Assembly (NCBI GenBank): GCA_963848085.1 | Contig: CAWKCE010000001.1 | Coordinates: 1 to 64,000 of the forward strand | Direction: 5' to 3' | DNA from: CAWKCE01 sp032127035 | Lineage (GTDB): Bacteria; Actinomycetota; Actinomycetes; JAHEKZ01 | Length of the DNA: 64,000 nucleotides | Part shown: piece by piece, positions 1 through 9,057 of the stretch | Layout: each line of letters starts with the position of its first letter | How positions within the stretch are numbered: position 1 is the first letter of the stretch | Notes under the pieces: generated by a model | Database searches by the model: none | What the model was told of the DNA's origin: nothing | Seen by the model: the letters and a program-made list of their open reading frames with translations, nothing else | Made by a program: the position numbers and the translations under genes

Positions 1-244
1 GGGCCACGACATCGTGGCTGACCTGCCCGGCGGGGGCACCGAAGTCCTCCGCGAGAGAGGCGGCCAGGTCCGCCGTCGAGGTCGTGCCGTCCAGTCGCGA
101 CCAGACCACGGTGGCGATCGGGTCGAGCCGGTGCAGCTTGTTGTTGCGCCGGTCGTACACCGCTGCCTCGTCGGCGACGGGCACGACGGTCAGCCGGGAC
201 GCTGGCCGGTAGGCGAGGTCGAGCTTGATGGTCACGTCGGTCAT
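1..244 (-). CDS. PqqD-like peptide-binding protein, 3' end outside window
   Basis: Partial gene of which 81 codons are visible; it reads leftward out of the window. It starts at the ATG complementary to 242-244 with MTDVTIKLDLAYRPASRL. The middle matches the PqqD winged-helix pattern: a short beta segment (AAVYDRRNNKLHRLDP), then a helix (IATVVWSRLDG), then the acidic helix TADLAASLAEDFG. PqqD-family proteins usually bind a peptide and present it to a modifying enzyme. In surface-polysaccharide clusters their partner is unknown. The upstream kinase gene ends at or in this start, as in the other overlaps of this operon. It is one of three PqqD-like genes in the first 9 kb. The family call is by pattern only. 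Confidence 0.6.
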   Translation of the reverse strand, partial: MTDVTIKLDLAYRPASRLTVVPVADEAAVYDRRNNKLHRLDPIATVVWSRLDGTTSTADLAASLAEDFGAPAGQVSHDVVA

Positions 245-1130
245 GCGGTCCTCCGCTGGGATCCCACGGACTCGTTCCGGTGCTCGGACACGAGCTGGGT
301 CCAGGTCGACCGCGGCGCCAAGGTCTCCGATGGACAACTGGTAGGCAGGCAGGACCTCGGCGAGCGCTGCCAGGGTCTCGAGGTTGCGCCGTGGACGTCG
401 GCTGAATTCGAACGTGGAACCGGCGAGGAGCATGAGCGACTCCCGGCGACACGGCCGTCAGCTCGGTGGCTGACCCGGCTCGGTAGGACGGGAAGAGCAC
501 GAGATCCACGCGTGCGCTCTCGGGCACGCCGGCACTGCCAAGGTCCCACCACGGCACGTGCCACTGCGCGTCGCTCTCGGCGTTGCGGTACGACGGCTGG
601 GTCACTGCACCCACGACTTCGACCGAGCGCTTGTCGAGGGCCAGCGCCTTGGGGTAGGGCGTGACCCGCCAGGTGTCCCGGTCGAGCACCAGCGCCTCGT
701 CGGTGAGATAGCCGAAACCAGCCCGCAGCAGTCCGGCCGTAGTCGTGGTCTTGCCCGACTCCATAGGTGCCGGCAATGCGATGGTGACCCCCTCGTGATG
801 CACTCCACCGGCATGCAGGATCAGGTGCTTCCCGCGGTCAGCCTTCACCACCGCCAGGTTCACGTGCCAGACGACGAACCCTGACGCGGTTGCCGTGCTG
901 TCGGTGCGCACGAGGGTCCGGCGGCCGATGCTCACCCGGTAGCGCGGGCCGGCACCGGATCCCCGGTCGACCACCTGGTAGGCGACCGGCTCCTCCCCCT
1001 CGACCGGCGACGGATCAGCCAGCGGCTCCAGCGCATGGCGCACTCGTTCACGCACGACGTCCGCATCGTTTCCCTCGACCACGAAGCGGTAGCCGACTGC
1101 CCGGTAGGGGCCCAGCCGCCATGTCTTCAT
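241..1130 (-). pseudogene. HprK-related kinase, apparently frameshifted
   Basis: Reading leftward from the ATG at 1130 (MKTWRLGPYRAVGYRFVVEG), the protein has an HPr-kinase-like P-loop (PAPMESGKTTTTAG) followed by GYLTDEALVLD, where HprK relatives carry acidic catalytic residues. Near 441-449 the reading frame slips. The first frame reads VDLVLFPSYRAGSATELTAVS. The continuation typical of the family (SLMLLAGSTFEFSRR, then LAEVLPAYQLSIGDLGAAVDL) is in another frame. One extra base in the C/G run would explain this. The end is also unclear, because the stop that overlaps the next ATG at 241-244 lies in a third frame. HprK-related kinases of this kind occur beside PqqD-like and nucleotidyltransferase genes in polysaccharide clusters; their substrate is unknown. 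It may be a decayed gene or an assembly error. Confidence 0.55.
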
Positions 1131-2311
1131 GGTCCCTCGCCCAGTTCCGAGGCAACGGCCGAGGCGTGCTCGGAGATTCTGCGCACGGCGTCGCCGACAC
1201 CGAGCACCTGCCCGACCGTCATGTGGGAGTACAGCGGTGGGGTGAGCAGACGGTCGGCGAGACCGTCGGTGACCGGCAGCTCCCGCTCGCGCGGCAGGTC
1301 CGCGTACGCCTGCTGACGGTGGATCGGTGGGTGGTAGTACCGGCGACTGTCGATACCCTCGGACTTGAGCGCCTGCTGAAGCTGGCCGGAGGTGAGGCCG
1401 AACGAGTCCGGCTCGAGGATCAGCGTGAGGTCCTTGTAGGAGGACACGTCCTCGGCATCCACCCGCTGGAACGCCAGCCCCGCAACCTGCGCGACGGACT
1501 TCTTGAACTCCTCGACCAGGTCGTTGCGGTACGCGATGCGCTCGTCCAGCCCGTCGATGGAGGCGAGCGCGACCGTCGCGTGCAGCTCCGACATGCGCGC
1601 GTTGATGCCGGGGAAGACACAGTCGTAGTTGCCGGGGTTTCCGTAGTCGCGCCCGATCCGCAGCCGTGCCGCCAGGTCTTCGTCGTGGGTGGCGACCAGT
1701 CCGCCCTCCCCGGCTGTGGCGACCTTGGTCGGGCTCATGGAGAACACGGCGGCCGTGCCGAACGACCCGACCGGTGTGCCCCTCCGGAGGCTGCCGAGCG
1801 CGTGCGCCGCGTCGTAGACGACCGGGACCCCAGCGTCGTCGGCGACCTGCTGCAGCGCCTCGACCTCAGCGGGTGCGCCGTAGACGTGGGTCGCGCTGAT
1901 GGCGGTTGCACCATCGACCACGAAGGCGGCGTCGACCGGGTCGAGCGTGATGCGCTCGGGGTCCACCTCGGCGAACCGGGGGGTTCCCCCGGCCCACACC
2001 ACGGCATGGGCGCTGGCCGCAAACGTCATGCTCGGCATCACCACCGGACCGCGAACGCCGAGTGCCTGGTACGTGAGCATCAGCCCCGCCGTGCAGCTGG
2101 ACACCGCCACCACATACGGAACGCCGAGCATGGCCGCCGCCTGCGACTCCAGCTCACGCACCGTCGGCCCGTTGGTGAGGTAGCCGCTCTCCAGCACCCG
2201 CTGCAGCCGCGCCGCGACACCGGGGATGTCCGGGATGGTCGGCCGCACCAGCGGCAGGCCGTCCGGGAACGCAGCGGCTCCGCCGAGGACGGCTGGACGT
2301 GGCTCGGTCAT
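1127..2311 (-). CDS. DegT/DnrJ/EryC1-family PLP aminotransferase
   Basis: This 394-residue protein belongs to the sugar aminotransferase family that aminates keto-sugars of surface polysaccharides using PLP. Visible marks are the SSCTAGL cofactor-phosphate loop (about 71-77), the PLP-ring Asp in VVYDAAHALG (D167) and the internal-aldimine lysine in SMSPTKVATAGEGG (K196). The length fits the family (about 370-400). The ATG overlaps the stop of the upstream membrane-protein gene (ATGA at 2308-2311), and its own stop overlaps the HprK-like start (1127-1130), so it sits mid-operon. With the CapD-like epimerase upstream, it would plausibly make an amino-deoxy sugar for the cluster's polymer. The exact sugar cannot be told. 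Confidence 0.85.
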   Translation of the reverse strand: MTEPRPAVLGGAAAFPDGLPLVRPTIPDIPGVAARLQRVLESGYLTNGPTVRELESQAAAMLGVPYVVAVSSCTAGLMLTYQALGVRGPVVMPSMTFAASAHAVVWAGGTPRFAEVDPERITLDPVDAAFVVDGATAISATHVYGAPAEVEALQQVADDAGVPVVYDAAHALGSLRRGTPVGSFGTAAVFSMSPTKVATAGEGGLVATHDEDLAARLRIGRDYGNPGNYDCVFPGINARMSELHATVALASIDGLDERIAYRNDLVEEFKKSVAQVAGLAFQRVDAEDVSSYKDLTLILEPDSFGLTSGQLQQALKSEGIDSRRYYHPPIHRQQAYADLPRERELPVTDGLADRLLTPPLYSHMTVGQVLGVGDAVRRISEHASAVASELGEGP

Positions 2312-3652
2312 CGAAGCGACACCTCACGAGGTCGACTGCGGCCCGACCCTCGCCGCTCACGGGTGACCACGGGCAGGGCTAGGAGCACCAGGAACGCCGG
2401 GAGCGCGAGGGAGCGCTGACGCACCAGGATCCCGAAGTTCGAGAACCCGGAGAACATGACCACGTATCCGAGAACGTATGCGAGGCACCACGTGACGTAG
2501 GGCGAGCGGCGGATGAGCCTGATGGAGCTCATGACTGAGAGCCGATAGCGCCAGGTGAGATACATGAAGAGCAGTCCTTCCAGCGCCGCGGCCAGCGCCT
2601 GGGCGTTGTCCGCTTCCCACGGGAAGGGGCGGAACAGGACAGTGACGATCGCCCACGGAAGTCCGAGGGGAGACGACAGTGCAGCTCCGCCAAAGGCTGA
2701 TCCTCCTTGAGCGGTCCCTTCCTGCGCATCAGTGAGCGCTGCCTCGAAGCCGTCGCGGCTGAGATCCTCGACGCCGAGGAAGTGAGCGGCGACTCGGATC
2801 GACAAGTAGGCGGCAGCTGCCAGAACGAGCCATCCAGCGACCTTGACGACCGGAGTCATCGACGTGACCGTGCGGCTCGGCAGAAGCAGGAAGGACACCG
2901 CCAGCGCCAAGACGATCAGAACTGTCACGTGAGGACGCACCGCTCCAGTAACCAGCATTCCGAGAGCAAGGAGCAGCAGCCCACCCCGGAGGTGTGCCAA
3001 CAGACGAGCCACCCCGTACATCGAAAGCCCGAGGCCCAGCGTCATCCAGGCCTCTTTTCCAGATACCGGAAGGCCAGAAGAGGAGAGACGGGAGGAAGAA
3101 GACCAAGTACGCGTACCGCCTGTGGTGGCCGTCAGGCACGGCTGTGCGGAAGGCGAGGTAGGCCAGGAAGAGCCCCCAGAAACCGAGCCAGGCATACACC
3201 AGATAGCCGCCGATCAGGGAGGGACCGGTGAGCGCATAGACGACTCCAGTCACGGTGTCCATGACCTGTGTGCCTGACCCGCCGGCCTGGGTGGAGGCCT
3301 CGAAGATGCCTTGACGGTAGAGCTGACTGAGATGGGTGCCTGCGTCGTGGTATCTGGCGGCGTCAGCCGAGCCGTCGTAGACGATGAAGGCGACGAAGTA
3401 CCGCACGTAGGACGCCACGAGCTTCAGCACCAAGGCGGTCGCCGCCAGGCCGAACAGCCACGGCTGGCCGGTGCTGCGCGCCGCTCTGGCCAGGATCGGC
3501 AGGCTGACCACGACCAGCACAGGCGCGATCAGCAGCGCGCCCCAGGTGTCGTAGGTGCTGTGGTTCATGAGCCATCCGAGCCAGGCAACGTAGCCCCCGA
3601 CCAGCAGCAAACCCCCGAGCGCCAGCGCCTCGGTGGACTCTAGCCGCCTCAT
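2308..3652 (-). pseudogene. Polytopic membrane protein of the polysaccharide cluster, frameshifted
   Basis: The 5' part starts at the ATG at 3652 (MRRLESTEALALGGLLLVGG), overlapping the stop of the nucleotidyltransferase gene. It encodes several membrane segments up to LVFFLPSLLFWPSGI. The protein then clearly continues in another frame as GKEAWMTLGLGLSMYGVARL and more membrane segments to the stop at 2308. The break lies near 3055-3064 in the run read as ATCTGGAAAAG. Removing one T restores the reading frame and gives PSGIGKEAWMTL. The multi-pass character and the position suggest a polysaccharide polymerase or ligase-like protein, but no diagnostic motif is seen. If the indel is real the gene is broken; if it is a sequencing error the product is about 447 residues. 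Confidence 0.6.
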
Positions 3653-4770
3653 GTCGGGCTCCGTCGCAGCGCCCGTCGGGTGCCTCGCCACACGTAGCGT
3701 GGCCACGACATGCCGCGCCGGTCGAGGAAATCTCGGCTGGGCAGCACGAGAGATGACACGAACGTCGTCTTGTCCCTCAGCCCCGGAACTAGCCGGAGAG
3801 AGTGCAGCGCCAACTGCGAGTAGGGCGGGTCAAGTCGGCGATACAGCGCCAGCAGGCGGCGGTCCCGACTGCCGATCTGGTACCGCTGCGCCCAGGCGTT
3901 CAGCCCGGTGACGTCAGCCAGTCGGAACGCCTGCCACGTCTCGTTGATCGCTGTTGCGAGGACGGCCTCGGCCCGCCAGGACTGCGCCAGCGCGATAACC
4001 CGCTCCGGGTCGTGCCCGCCATCGAGCACCATCGCGGCGAGGTCCCGACGCGGCCGGAGCCGCGGCGGCCAGTCGCTGAGAACGGCGCCAAACGCGGCGT
4101 GCAGTATCCGGGCTTCGTCGGGAAGTGCGGTCAGAGCCTGCTCTCCCAGCGAGAACACCGCGTGCGACGCCCACAGGCCGTCGAGATCGACGGCAAGCCC
4201 GTAGGGGCCCATGACGAACGTGCGGTGCACGTCGATCTCGTGACCGCCGGGCAGTACATAGGTGAACGACTTTCCGAACTTGCGATCGAACCCCGGCCGG
4301 GCCGCAGGTTGGTCGCGCCGCGCACCCAGCCCAGTGAGGACGGCCTCGAGGCGATCGGCGTCCTCGGAACGGACCAGCAGGTCGACGTCGCCGAACGCCC
4401 GCAGCCCGGGGTCGGCATAGTCGAGGTGCGCGACCGCAGCGCCTTTGAGGACCCGGACCTCGATCCCAGCCTCGTCGAGGGCTCGAGTGACGTCGAGGAG
4501 CGTCCGATCAAGCAGAAGCGTCTGGCCGAGGACCGTGATGTGTAGGTCCAGCAGACCGGCTCGCTGCTCGTCCGTCGCCGGCCAGAGCCCCGAATCGACG
4601 GCTTCCAGCAGCAGACCGGTGAGGTGCTCGGACCGCATACCCTGCACCAGGACGCGCCACACCGCGTCGGACAGGGGGGCGTCGGGTCGCGGCAGCGCCG
4701 ATCCGGGTAGGCCGACCGCCACCGCCGACAGCGTCCAACCTGCGTGGCGCTCGGTCTCCGCCAGGGTCAC
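3649..4770 (-). CDS. Nucleotidyltransferase-fold protein (NTP_transf_5-like)
   Basis: This 373-residue protein begins at a GTG (VTLAETERHAGWTL) that overlaps the stop of the PqqD-like gene (GTGA, 4767-4770). A longer in-frame upstream reading exists but runs through PqqD. The nucleotidyltransferase core is visible as VLKGAAVAHLDY, followed by LRAFGDVDLLVRSEDADRL, with the paired metal-binding aspartates (GDVDLLV) and a third acidic candidate in GGHEIDVHRTF. Proteins of this family occur with PqqD-like and HprK-like genes in exopolysaccharide clusters and near some lasso-peptide clusters, where they may modify a peptide or carrier. Substrate unknown. The C-terminal half is helical and less conserved. 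Confidence 0.75.
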   Translation of the reverse strand: MTLAETERHAGWTLSAVAVGLPGSALPRPDAPLSDAVWRVLVQGMRSEHLTGLLLEAVDSGLWPATDEQRAGLLDLHITVLGQTLLLDRTLLDVTRALDEAGIEVRVLKGAAVAHLDYADPGLRAFGDVDLLVRSEDADRLEAVLTGLGARRDQPAARPGFDRKFGKSFTYVLPGGHEIDVHRTFVMGPYGLAVDLDGLWASHAVFSLGEQALTALPDEARILHAAFGAVLSDWPPRLRPRRDLAAMVLDGGHDPERVIALAQSWRAEAVLATAINETWQAFRLADVTGLNAWAQRYQIGSRDRRLLALYRRLDPPYSQLALHSLRLVPGLRDKTTFVSSLVLPSRDFLDRRGMSWPRYVWRGTRRALRRSPT

Positions 4771-5036
4771 GCCACCTCCTCGAGCAAGCCCAGATCCATC
4801 AGCGCTCCGACCGCCGCCTCGACGTCGGGCCGGATCTGCTCGGGGGGAAGGGCGTAGCTGCGGGCCAGATGCGCCAGGGCAACCGTCATTGGGGTGGGGT
4901 CGGCGAACGCCAGCCACAGGCTGGCGCCCGACCCACCGATCACGGCTGGCATCCGGCTGCCCGGCGGCAGCGCAACCACCGTGTCAGCGGCATTCAGCCA
5001 CAAGACGCCCGGAACGCGGCGCAATCGGCTTTCCAT
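4767..5036 (-). CDS. PqqD-like peptide-binding protein
   Basis: This is an 89-residue protein beginning MESRLRRVPGVLWLN. It shows the PqqD/coenzyme-PQQ-synthesis-D pattern: a beta strand pair (DTVVALPPGSRMPAVIGG), a helix (GASLWLAFADP), then MTVALAHLARSYALPPEQI and the C-terminal helix VEAAVGALMDLGLLEEV. A good Shine-Dalgarno (GAAGGGGAAG) lies just upstream, in the 31-bp gap after the Wzc-like gene. The stop overlaps the nucleotidyltransferase GTG, so the pair is translationally coupled and probably works together. PqqD proteins normally hold a peptide for a radical-SAM or similar enzyme; none is visible here, so the client is unknown. Confidence 0.7.
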   Translation of the reverse strand: MESRLRRVPGVLWLNAADTVVALPPGSRMPAVIGGSGASLWLAFADPTPMTVALAHLARSYALPPEQIRPDVEAAVGALMDLGLLEEVA

Positions 5037-5067
5037 GGCTTCCCCTTCGAATCGACTTGCTCCGCTG

Positions 5068-6705
5068 CTACGGCTGACCGGCGGATGCCCTGCGTCGCGC
5101 CCGACGGCGGCCGGAGTGGCGGGGCGGCGCGGACGACCGGTAGCTGTAGCTGCCGAAGGGCCCACCGACTGACGCGCTCGGTGCACCGACCAGCGCGATT
5201 CCCAGCACCGGGACCCTGACCCTTGCGAGCAGCCCGGAGGCCCGCTCGGCGAGATCCGCTGTGATCCGGCCGGACCGGGCCACGACCACCACCGAGTCGA
5301 CGAAGGGCATGAAGTCCAGCGAGTCGTTGCCCACCAACAGCGGCGCGGCGTCGACGACCACGACATCGGCCGCGTTGCGGGCCTCGGCCACCCGGTGGGC
5401 GATGCGGTTGGGCAGCGCTCCGTGGAAGTCGTTGGCGTTGCCGGCGGTGACCAGCCAGACCCCGCCGACGTTGGTCGCGCGGGCCAGCTGGGCGAGGTCG
5501 GCGTCGCCGTCGCCGATGAGGAGGTCGGACAGACCCGGGCCGGGCGCGACGTCAAGCAGCGCGTGCAGGCTGGGGCTGCGGAAGTCTGCGTCCAGCAGCA
5601 GGACCTGCTTACCGGTCTCCGCCAGGGTGACGGCGAGGTTCGCCGCGGTGGTGCTCTTACCCTCACCGGCGCGCGCGGAGGTGACCAGCACCACCTGCGG
5701 GGAGGGGCCGTTGTCGCCGCGAGGTTCCTCTTCCTTGGCCCAGGTGCCGTTGGCCAACGGCCGGCTTCGCATGAGGGTCAGAGCCGATCGCAGGCTGCGG
5801 TAGGCCTCCGCTGCCGAGCTGACCGGGTCGGTCAACGTGACCACCCGATGGCGGCGGCGGTCCCTGCGGGACAGCTTGGGGATCTCGGACACGACGCTGA
5901 GCCCGTACGCCGCTTCCACATCCTGCCGCCGGCGCAGCCGGGTATCGACGCGGTCTACGAGCAGGGCCAGCACCAGGCCCAGCAGGAGGCCCACGCCGAC
6001 CCCGAGGGCCACGCGCCCCGTGCGGCTGGACGGCGGAGTGAAGCCGCCGCCGCTGACCACCGGGATCGGCGTCGCCTCTTGATAGACGGTGAGGCCGGAG
6101 TCGCTGCCCGACTGGACGTACAGGGCGGCCAGCTCGCTGTATGCGGCCTGAACCTGCTGGGTGTAGGCGGCCAACTGGGCCTGGAGCGGGACACTGTCCG
6201 GCTGGGTGGCCAGCCGTTTGTTGATACGGGTGATGCCCGTCTCGGCGGAGGAGATCCGGGCGGTCAGCTCCTGGATCTTCTGCTGGCGCTCGTCCCGGGC
6301 GTCCTGGGCGAGGACGGTTCGGATGGCATCCGAGTAGGCGTTGACCAGCGCGGCAGCCTCGTCGCCGTCGGCTCCGCTGGAGGTCACCGACAACAGCCCG
6401 AACTCACTGTTCGCGGTGACCGACACCTGGCTGGCGAGCAGCTGCGGGTCACCGTCGAATCCGACCTGTTCCGCAACGACCTCCGGAATGCGTCCCCCCT
6501 TGGAGAGCAAAGCCACGAAACCCAGCGGAGTGGTGGCCCCGGGCTCCTGCAACAACGTGGCGGTGGCCGTGTACGAAGTGATCGGAGGGCCGACCTGAGC
6601 CCGGGCAGGGGTGGTCACCCATGCGGCGACCGCAGCCACCACGACAGCCAGAGCGAGGACCTTCCAGCGCTGCCGGAGGATCTTCAGGAAGTCGATCGGC
6701 TCCAT
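5068..6705 (-). CDS. Wzz-domain / BY-kinase polysaccharide co-polymerase
   Basis: This 545-residue membrane protein controls polysaccharide chain length and export in the Wzc/CapAB manner. Domains in order: a first membrane helix about 16-30 with flanking Wzz domain, a periplasmic coiled-coil part (about 130-195), a second membrane helix about 231-251, and a cytoplasmic P-loop tyrosine-kinase-like domain. The latter has Walker A ARAGEGKSTTAANLA (about 345-359), Walker A' LLLDAD (about 368-373) and a Walker B-like VVVVDAAP (about 448-455). The C-terminal tail is Arg-rich and has only two tyrosines (Y520, Y522), far fewer than the Tyr cluster of classical BY-kinases. Its start overlaps the end of the upstream epimerase gene by 22 bp. 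Confidence 0.88.
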   Translation of the reverse strand: MEPIDFLKILRQRWKVLALAVVVAAVAAWVTTPARAQVGPPITSYTATATLLQEPGATTPLGFVALLSKGGRIPEVVAEQVGFDGDPQLLASQVSVTANSEFGLLSVTSSGADGDEAAALVNAYSDAIRTVLAQDARDERQQKIQELTARISSAETGITRINKRLATQPDSVPLQAQLAAYTQQVQAAYSELAALYVQSGSDSGLTVYQEATPIPVVSGGGFTPPSSRTGRVALGVGVGLLLGLVLALLVDRVDTRLRRRQDVEAAYGLSVVSEIPKLSRRDRRRHRVVTLTDPVSSAAEAYRSLRSALTLMRSRPLANGTWAKEEEPRGDNGPSPQVVLVTSARAGEGKSTTAANLAVTLAETGKQVLLLDADFRSPSLHALLDVAPGPGLSDLLIGDGDADLAQLARATNVGGVWLVTAGNANDFHGALPNRIAHRVAEARNAADVVVVDAAPLLVGNDSLDFMPFVDSVVVVARSGRITADLAERASGLLARVRVPVLGIALVGAPSASVGGPFGSYSYRSSAPPRHSGRRRARRRASAGQP

Positions 6706-8633
6706 GAGCCCTTCTCGGTGAGGTCGACGGCGGCGGATTCCTCCGCCGTGCGAGTGGCAACCCAGCCGGATGGGTCGTGGGCCAGAGCCATCAGCTCATC
6801 ACGGACCGCCCCATCATCGTCCAGGAGGGAAGACTTGGACAAACCGCGCAGGGCCTCGTCGAGCACGGGACCGGGGACGAAGACCGGCACCAGCCGGGTG
6901 ACGGAGGGGTGGCTGGTGGGGCCGGTCTCCTCCTCGGGGGTGGATAGCTCTTCCTGCAGCTTCTCCCCCGGGCGTACCCCGGTGACCCGGATCTCGACGT
7001 CGGTCCCCACCCGCCGCCCAGACAGCCGGATCATCCGGCGCGCGAGATCGATGATCTTGACCGGCTCTCCCATCTCGAGCATGAACAGCTCACCGCCGCG
7101 GCTGAGGGCGGCCGCCTGGAGCACAAGCTGGACTGCCTCGGGGATAGACATGAAGTAGCGGGTCATCCGCGGGTCGGTGATCGTGACCGGGCCACCGGCC
7201 TCGATCTGGCGGACGAACGTGGGGATGACGCTGCCGCGGGAGCCCAGCACGTTGCCGAACCGGACCGCGGTGTACCGGGCGCCGGTGTCGGCCGCAGCCC
7301 GCATCACCAGGTACTCCGCGACCCGTTTGGAGGCCCCCATGACGCTGCTGGGGCGCACTGCCTTGTCGGTGGACACAAAGACGAAAGCCCCGGCCCCGAA
7401 CATGCGAGCCGCGCGGAGCACGTTCTCGGTGCCGATGACGTTGGTCCGGACCGCCTCCCCGGGCTCGTTCTCCAGGATCGGCACGTGCTTGTGCGCCGCG
7501 GCGTGGAAGACCACGTCGGGGCGCTGCTTCTCGAAGGTGCGCAGCACCCGGTCGGCTTCGCGTACGTCGACGAGCAGCTGGGTGTGGGGCATCTGGATCG
7601 ATGCCGACGTCTCGTGCAGGTGGGTCTCGTCATGGTCGAGCAGCAGCAGCGACTCCGGGTTCATCCGCGCCACCTGACGGCAGATCTCGGAGCCGATGGA
7701 ACCACCGGCGCCGGTGACGAGCACCCGCTTGCCGGCCAGCAGCTCGGCGACCGCGGCCAGGTCGGTGCGGACCTGCTGGCGGCCGAGGAGGTCGTCGATG
7801 CGGACCTGGCGCACGTCTTGCAGCCGGAGCCCGGTGCGGACGATCTCGTGCAGCTCGGGGACGACCCGCACGGCGGCGCCGACCTGCTCGGCCTGGTCGG
7901 TGACCGTGCGCAGCAGGTCGGCGTCCGCGTCCGGGACGGCGAGCAGGACCTGATGGGCCTCGGCGGCCTCGACCGCCTCTGTGATCAGGTCTGACCCGCC
8001 GAGTACCTCGATGCCGAGGATCTTGCGACCGTGGGTGCGCGGGTCGTCATCAAGGAAGGCAACCGGGACCAGCCCGGCGGCGCGGTTGTCGAGCATCTGC
8101 CGGGCCAGCGCGGTACCGGTGGTGCCGGCGCCGACGATCACGACCCGCAGGCCGGAAGGGGCGTCCTCAACCTTGCGGCGCGAGAACATGCGGGACTGGA
8201 ACCGGGTGGCCCCGAGGACCACAGTGGCGAGAGCCGAGCCGCCGACGACCACGCCGAAGGGGATCCAGTGCGGGCCGAGCTGGTTGAACAAGACGAGGAT
8301 CAACGTCGCGACCAGACCGACCCCGAGCACCAAGCGGGCCTCGTGGATGCTGGCGTAGCGCCAAATGTGGCGGTAGAGCCCGCCGAACCAGCCGACGGTG
8401 AGGAACACCAGGACGGCGATCGGCAACATGTGCAGCAGACCGCCCCACCAGCCGCCGTCCACGGCGCCGTCGAAGCGAAGCAGCAGCGCTGCGGCGAACG
8501 ACAGCATGACCAACAGGGCGTCAACCATGAGCATCACCAGGTCGGCACGGAGCCGGTTGGCCAGTGTGGGCAAGGCGCGAAGAGCCCTTCCCCCGGCGTG
8601 CCGCGATCCTGGTCTCACGCATCCCCATGACAT
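6684..8633 (-). CDS. CapD/WbpM/PglF-type nucleoside-diphosphate sugar epimerase-dehydratase
   Basis: This is a membrane-anchored sugar-nucleotide 4,6-dehydratase/epimerase of about 649 residues. The N-terminus has four hydrophobic segments (LVMLMVDALLVMLSF onward). A CoA-binding-like Rossmann fold follows (VVIVGAGTTGTALARQ), then the catalytic short-chain-dehydrogenase-like domain with NAD motif VTGAGGSIGSEICRQ, HAAAHKHVPILE, and the S..M...K triad in STDKAVRPSSVMGASK. WbpM-type enzymes likewise have Met in place of the usual Tyr. The start is uncertain: ATG 8633 was chosen because the extra 30 residues from ATG 8723 look non-coding, and a GTG at 8618 has a better ribosome site. It probably supplies the 4-keto sugar for the aminotransferase downstream. 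Confidence 0.85.
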   Translation of the reverse strand: MSWGCVRPGSRHAGGRALRALPTLANRLRADLVMLMVDALLVMLSFAAALLLRFDGAVDGGWWGGLLHMLPIAVLVFLTVGWFGGLYRHIWRYASIHEARLVLGVGLVATLILVLFNQLGPHWIPFGVVVGGSALATVVLGATRFQSRMFSRRKVEDAPSGLRVVIVGAGTTGTALARQMLDNRAAGLVPVAFLDDDPRTHGRKILGIEVLGGSDLITEAVEAAEAHQVLLAVPDADADLLRTVTDQAEQVGAAVRVVPELHEIVRTGLRLQDVRQVRIDDLLGRQQVRTDLAAVAELLAGKRVLVTGAGGSIGSEICRQVARMNPESLLLLDHDETHLHETSASIQMPHTQLLVDVREADRVLRTFEKQRPDVVFHAAAHKHVPILENEPGEAVRTNVIGTENVLRAARMFGAGAFVFVSTDKAVRPSSVMGASKRVAEYLVMRAAADTGARYTAVRFGNVLGSRGSVIPTFVRQIEAGGPVTITDPRMTRYFMSIPEAVQLVLQAAALSRGGELFMLEMGEPVKIIDLARRMIRLSGRRVGTDVEIRVTGVRPGEKLQEELSTPEEETGPTSHPSVTRLVPVFVPGPVLDEALRGLSKSSLLDDDGAVRDELMALAHDPSGWVATRTAEESAAVDLTEKGSWSRSTS

Positions 8634-8769
8634 GTCAATGGCCCAAAACGTCCCCCGAGTGGAGCCCCGCAACGCGTACGATCCTGGCGGAGATTCGATC
8701 CGCGTCCCACGCCTTTGTCTCATATACCCCCGACATGGCGAGCACCAGGGTCCAAACGGAGCAGCGATC

Positions 8770-9057
8770 TCACTCAGCGTGTTCGAGGAGGTGCAGACGG
8801 TCGAAGGCCTCCACGACCGTCTGCACGTCCTCGACCGCTGTCTCCTCGTCCACCGGGAACGCCTCCACGACCGCCTGCGCCATCTCCGCGACTGCGGTCT
8901 CGCCGTCGCACAGGTCCCAGATGGCCAGTGCCGTGTCGTTCAGCTGCAGCAGCTGGTCCCCCCGGCTGTCGACGAGCTTGGACGTGCCGGTCCGGTCCAC
9001 CACACGGACCCAGGGTGCTCGTCGTGGCTTGGTCGGGACAGATCGGTCGTCGCTCAC
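8770..9057 (-). CDS. PqqD-like peptide-binding protein
   Basis: This is a 95-residue protein (MSDDRSVPTKPRRAPWVRVV). Its core reads KLVDSRGDQLLQLNDTALAIWDLCDG, then VAEMAQAVVEAFPVDEETAVEDVQTVVEAFDRLHLLE, a clear PqqD winged-helix pattern: a beta hairpin, a 'lN.tA..iW.l.dG' helix and a C-terminal dimer helix. It follows the LuxR gene with an ATGA overlap (9054-9057). About 136 bp separate it from the epimerase gene, where a new promoter may lie. It belongs to the same module as the HprK-like and nucleotidyltransferase genes; its peptide partner is not known. Confidence 0.72.
   Translation of the reverse strand: MSDDRSVPTKPRRAPWVRVVDRTGTSKLVDSRGDQLLQLNDTALAIWDLCDGETAVAEMAQAVVEAFPVDEETAVEDVQTVVEAFDRLHLLEHAE

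Noticed and set aside
890..2419. Long plus-strand open frame opposite the aminotransferase
   Set aside because: Low-complexity Arg/Pro/Gly composition without motifs; the minus-strand gene explains the region.
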